Notes under the pieces: generated by a model
Databases searched by the model: none
The model's input: only the letters and a program-made list of their open reading frames with translations
What the model was told of the DNA's origin: nothing
Made by a program: the position numbers and the translations under genes
Part shown: positions 13,807 to 15,669 of the stretch, one piece after another
Numbering within the stretch: the stretch's first letter is position 1
How the letters are laid out: each line of letters begins with the position of its first letter
DNA from: an uncultured Bacteroidota bacterium
Lineage (GTDB): Bacteria; Bacteroidota; Bacteroidia; Chitinophagales; Chitinophagaceae
NCBI GenBank assembly: GCA_903912405.1
Contig: CAIWHF010000118.1
Coordinates: 1-15,669, forward strand
Length of the DNA: 15,669 nucleotides
Direction of reading: 5' to 3'

Positions 13807-14874
13807 ATGAACAAAGTACTAATTGCTTTTAGCATTTTAGCAATTTTATCAGTGGCTTCTTGCAAGTCTAAAAAAGAAGAAAAAGAAGCGGTTGGCAATT
13901 ATACAGCTACCGTTCCTTTAAAAATGGACACCTCTTTTGTAAAAGAATATGTAGCTCAAATCCAATCCATTCAAAACATTGAAATTAGAGCTAAAGTAAA
14001 GGGGTTTATTGAGCGAATTAATGTTGACGAAGGTCAGTTAGTTAAAGAGGGTCAATTGCTTTTTACGATACGGCCACGCGAATATGAGGCCGAACTTCAG
14101 AAGGTAAAAGCTCAAGTGAGAACTGCAGAGTTGGAAATGCAGAATATCAAAACATTAGCAGATAAAGGTATTGTATCGAAAACAGAATTGTCATTAGCCA
14201 TTGCAAAACAAGATGAAGCAAAAGCAGATGAAGCCTTAGCTGCATTATATGTTTCTTATACAAAGATAACAGCACCTTTTAGTGGTGTGATAGATAGGTT
14301 GAAATTTAAAGTGGGAAGTCTTATAGATGAAGGCACCTTATTAACTTCCTTGTCGAATAATAAAGAAGTATATGCATATTTTAATGTTTCTGAGCAAGAG
14401 TATCTGGATTATAAATCAAAAGGAATTACAGAACAAAAAAATATTGCTCATTTATTATTAGCCAATGGTCAGCCTCATCTATATGAAGGTAATATAGAAA
14501 CTATTGAAGGTGAATTTGATAACAATACCGGTAATATAGCATTTAGAGCTAAGTTTCCCAATCCCAATTATTTGTTGAAACATGGTGAAACAGGGAAAGT
14601 TCAATTGCCAATTTCTATAAAAAATGCACTCCTTATTCCACAAAAAGCAACATTTGAATTGCAAGACAAGATTTATGTATATGTAATAGATGTTAACCAT
14701 AAAGTACATTCAAGATGCATTACCATTAAGCAGAAATTATCTAATATTTATATAGTTGATGCTGGATTGAGTGAGCAAGATACCATCCTGCTAGAAGGAT
14801 TGCAAAGTGTGAAAGAGAATGAAGTCATAAAAACGATTTTTATACCAGCTAAACAAGCAATGTCAATAAAATGA
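13807..14874 (+). CDS. RND efflux periplasmic adaptor (membrane fusion) lipoprotein
   Basis: A 355-residue AcrA/MexA-type membrane fusion protein that links the inner-membrane RND pump to an outer-membrane channel. Start at 13807 (MNKVLIAFSILAILSVASCK) gives a clean lipoprotein signal with Cys19 in the lipobox; the open frame extends 18 residues further up to 13753, but those residues do not fit a signal peptide. Domains: first lipoyl half at 58-89 (IRAKVKGFIERINVDEGQ), a short alpha-hairpin at 90-152 with KGIVSKTEL at its tip, second lipoyl half at 154-191 (ITAPFSGVIDRL), beta-barrel about 197-285 with FRAKFPNPNYLLKHGETGKV, and a membrane-proximal domain to the end. The stop overlaps the pump start by ATGA, which marks translational coupling. 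Substrates are unknown. Confidence 0.94.
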   Translation: MNKVLIAFSILAILSVASCKSKKEEKEAVGNYTATVPLKMDTSFVKEYVAQIQSIQNIEIRAKVKGFIERINVDEGQLVKEGQLLFTIRPREYEAELQKVKAQVRTAELEMQNIKTLADKGIVSKTELSLAIAKQDEAKADEALAALYVSYTKITAPFSGVIDRLKFKVGSLIDEGTLLTSLSNNKEVYAYFNVSEQEYLDYKSKGITEQKNIAHLLLANGQPHLYEGNIETIEGEFDNNTGNIAFRAKFPNPNYLLKHGETGKVQLPISIKNALLIPQKATFELQDKIYVYVIDVNHKVHSRCITIKQKLSNIYIVDAGLSEQDTILLEGLQSVKENEVIKTIFIPAKQAMSIK

Positions 14875-15669
14875 TAAAAAAAATTATACACAGGCCTGTA
14901 TTGGCCATCGTAATATCTCTTATAATAGTATTATTAGGGGTATTAGCATTAGTTCAATTGCCAGTAACACAATTTCCATCTATATCACCTCCAAAAGTAA
15001 ATATTAGTGCAGAATATCCAGGTGCCAATGGAGAATTGATGATTAAAGCTGTCGTTATTCCATTAGAGAGAGCATTAAATGGGGTGCCAGGAGTAAAATA
15101 CATAGCTTCTGATGCCGGAAATGATGGGGTATGTTTGATTACAGTTGTTTTTAAATTGGGTACAGACCCAAATATTGCATCGGTGAATGTTCAAAATAGG
15201 GTAGCCGCTGTAAGCAATAAATTGCCCCCACAAGTTGTAAAAGAAGGAATTAAAATTTCACGCGAAGAGTCGAATATGTTGATGTATGTGAATTTATATA
15301 GTAAGGATACTAATCTAGATGTAAACTTCTTATATAATTTTGCCGATATCAATGTGTTGTCAGAGTTAAAAAGAGTTGATGGGGTTGGTTATGCAGATAT
15401 TCTTGGCAATAGAGAATATGCTATGCGTGTATGGTTAAAACCTGATCGCATGCTGGCCTATAATATTTCTGCAGATGACGTTTTAAAAGCAATCGATGAA
15501 CAGAATCTAGAAGCTGCTCCCGGTAAGGTAGGAGAGAGTTCTGGAATGCAGGCGCAAACATTTCAGTATGTACTCAAATACCCCGGAAGATATAATTCTA
15601 AAGAAGGTTATGAAAATATAATTTTACGCTCCAGTCCAGATGGTGAAATTTTACGGTTAAAAGATGTGG
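14871..15669 (+). CDS. RND-family multidrug efflux pump, HAE1-type, 3' truncated by window end
   Basis: The first 266 residues of an AcrB/MexB-type inner-membrane proton-driven exporter; intact proteins are about 1030-1060 residues and the frame is still open at 15669. Seen: the N-terminal membrane helix after IIHRPVLA (residues 5-12), LPVTQFPSISPPKVNISA (29-46), the porter-domain segment VQNRVAAVSNKLP, GVGYADILGNREYAMRVWLKP, and ISADDVLKAIDEQNLEAAPGK. This order matches the PN1 and PN2 porter subdomains of AcrB and the HAE1 (drug and hydrophobic compound) branch rather than the metal-ion CzcA branch. The ATG overlaps the adaptor stop by four bases (ATGA). The matching outer-membrane channel is not in the window and may lie downstream. 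Confidence 0.95.
   Translation, partial: MIKKIIHRPVLAIVISLIIVLLGVLALVQLPVTQFPSISPPKVNISAEYPGANGELMIKAVVIPLERALNGVPGVKYIASDAGNDGVCLITVVFKLGTDPNIASVNVQNRVAAVSNKLPPQVVKEGIKISREESNMLMYVNLYSKDTNLDVNFLYNFADINVLSELKRVDGVGYADILGNREYAMRVWLKPDRMLAYNISADDVLKAIDEQNLEAAPGKVGESSGMQAQTFQYVLKYPGRYNSKEGYENIILRSSPDGEILRLKDV

Noticed and set aside
14479..14709. Open frame of 76 codons on the minus strand
   Set aside because: Antisense to the well-supported adaptor protein.

Overview
The window is an AT-rich, gene-dense stretch of a bacterial chromosome, most likely from a member of the Bacteroidota, probably near the Chitinophagaceae (lineage is inference). Reasons: a secreted protein ending in a type IX secretion (Por) sorting domain; no Shine-Dalgarno sequences at the starts; several starts preceded by the Bacteroidota -7 element TAnnTTTG; a eukaryote-type NADP isocitrate dehydrogenase; and a histidine kinase with the H-box HQLGTP.

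Layout. 20-1153 (-): membrane sensor histidine kinase without a partner regulator in the window. 1240-2511 (+): a small single-pass membrane protein and a family 2 glycosyltransferase, probably one transcript. 2515-2847 (-): a small membrane protein. 2941-3414 (+): an FKBP-type prolyl isomerase lipoprotein, whose stop codon shares the palindrome CTAG with the stop of an A-type iron-sulfur carrier gene (3411-3755, -). 3916-5766 (+): frr-glyA (ribosome recycling, serine/glycine and one-carbon metabolism), closed by a strong hairpin terminator, then an RluF-like rRNA pseudouridine synthase starting only a few bases after the terminator U-tract. 6563-8653 (-): a muconolactone isomerase-like small protein, a VOC/PhnB-like protein and isocitrate dehydrogenase. 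8825-12484 (+): a 1219-residue secreted metalloprotease with Ig-like repeats and a T9SS tail, ending in a 21-bp perfect hairpin. 12533-12805 (-): the C-terminal stub of a PfkB-family sugar kinase, a pseudogene with a damaged active-site motif. 12808-13224 (+): an SRPBCC-fold protein. 13327-13698 (+): an unrecognised small membrane-anchored or secreted protein. 13807-15669 (+): an RND efflux pair (lipoprotein adaptor, then the inner-membrane pump), with the pump running off the end of the window.

Most genes are housekeeping or common Bacteroidota accessory genes. I see no CRISPR array, defence island, prophage, insertion sequence, tRNA or rRNA. No gap between genes exceeds about 175 bases. The parts worth a second look are the multi-repeat metalloprotease, the decayed kinase whose remains seem to carry the promoter of the next gene, the terminator placed against the rluF-like start, the two very tight tail-to-tail gene pairs, the recurring spacing of TAnnTTTG elements to starts, and three small unrecognised membrane or secreted proteins. 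I found no convincing new multi-gene system.
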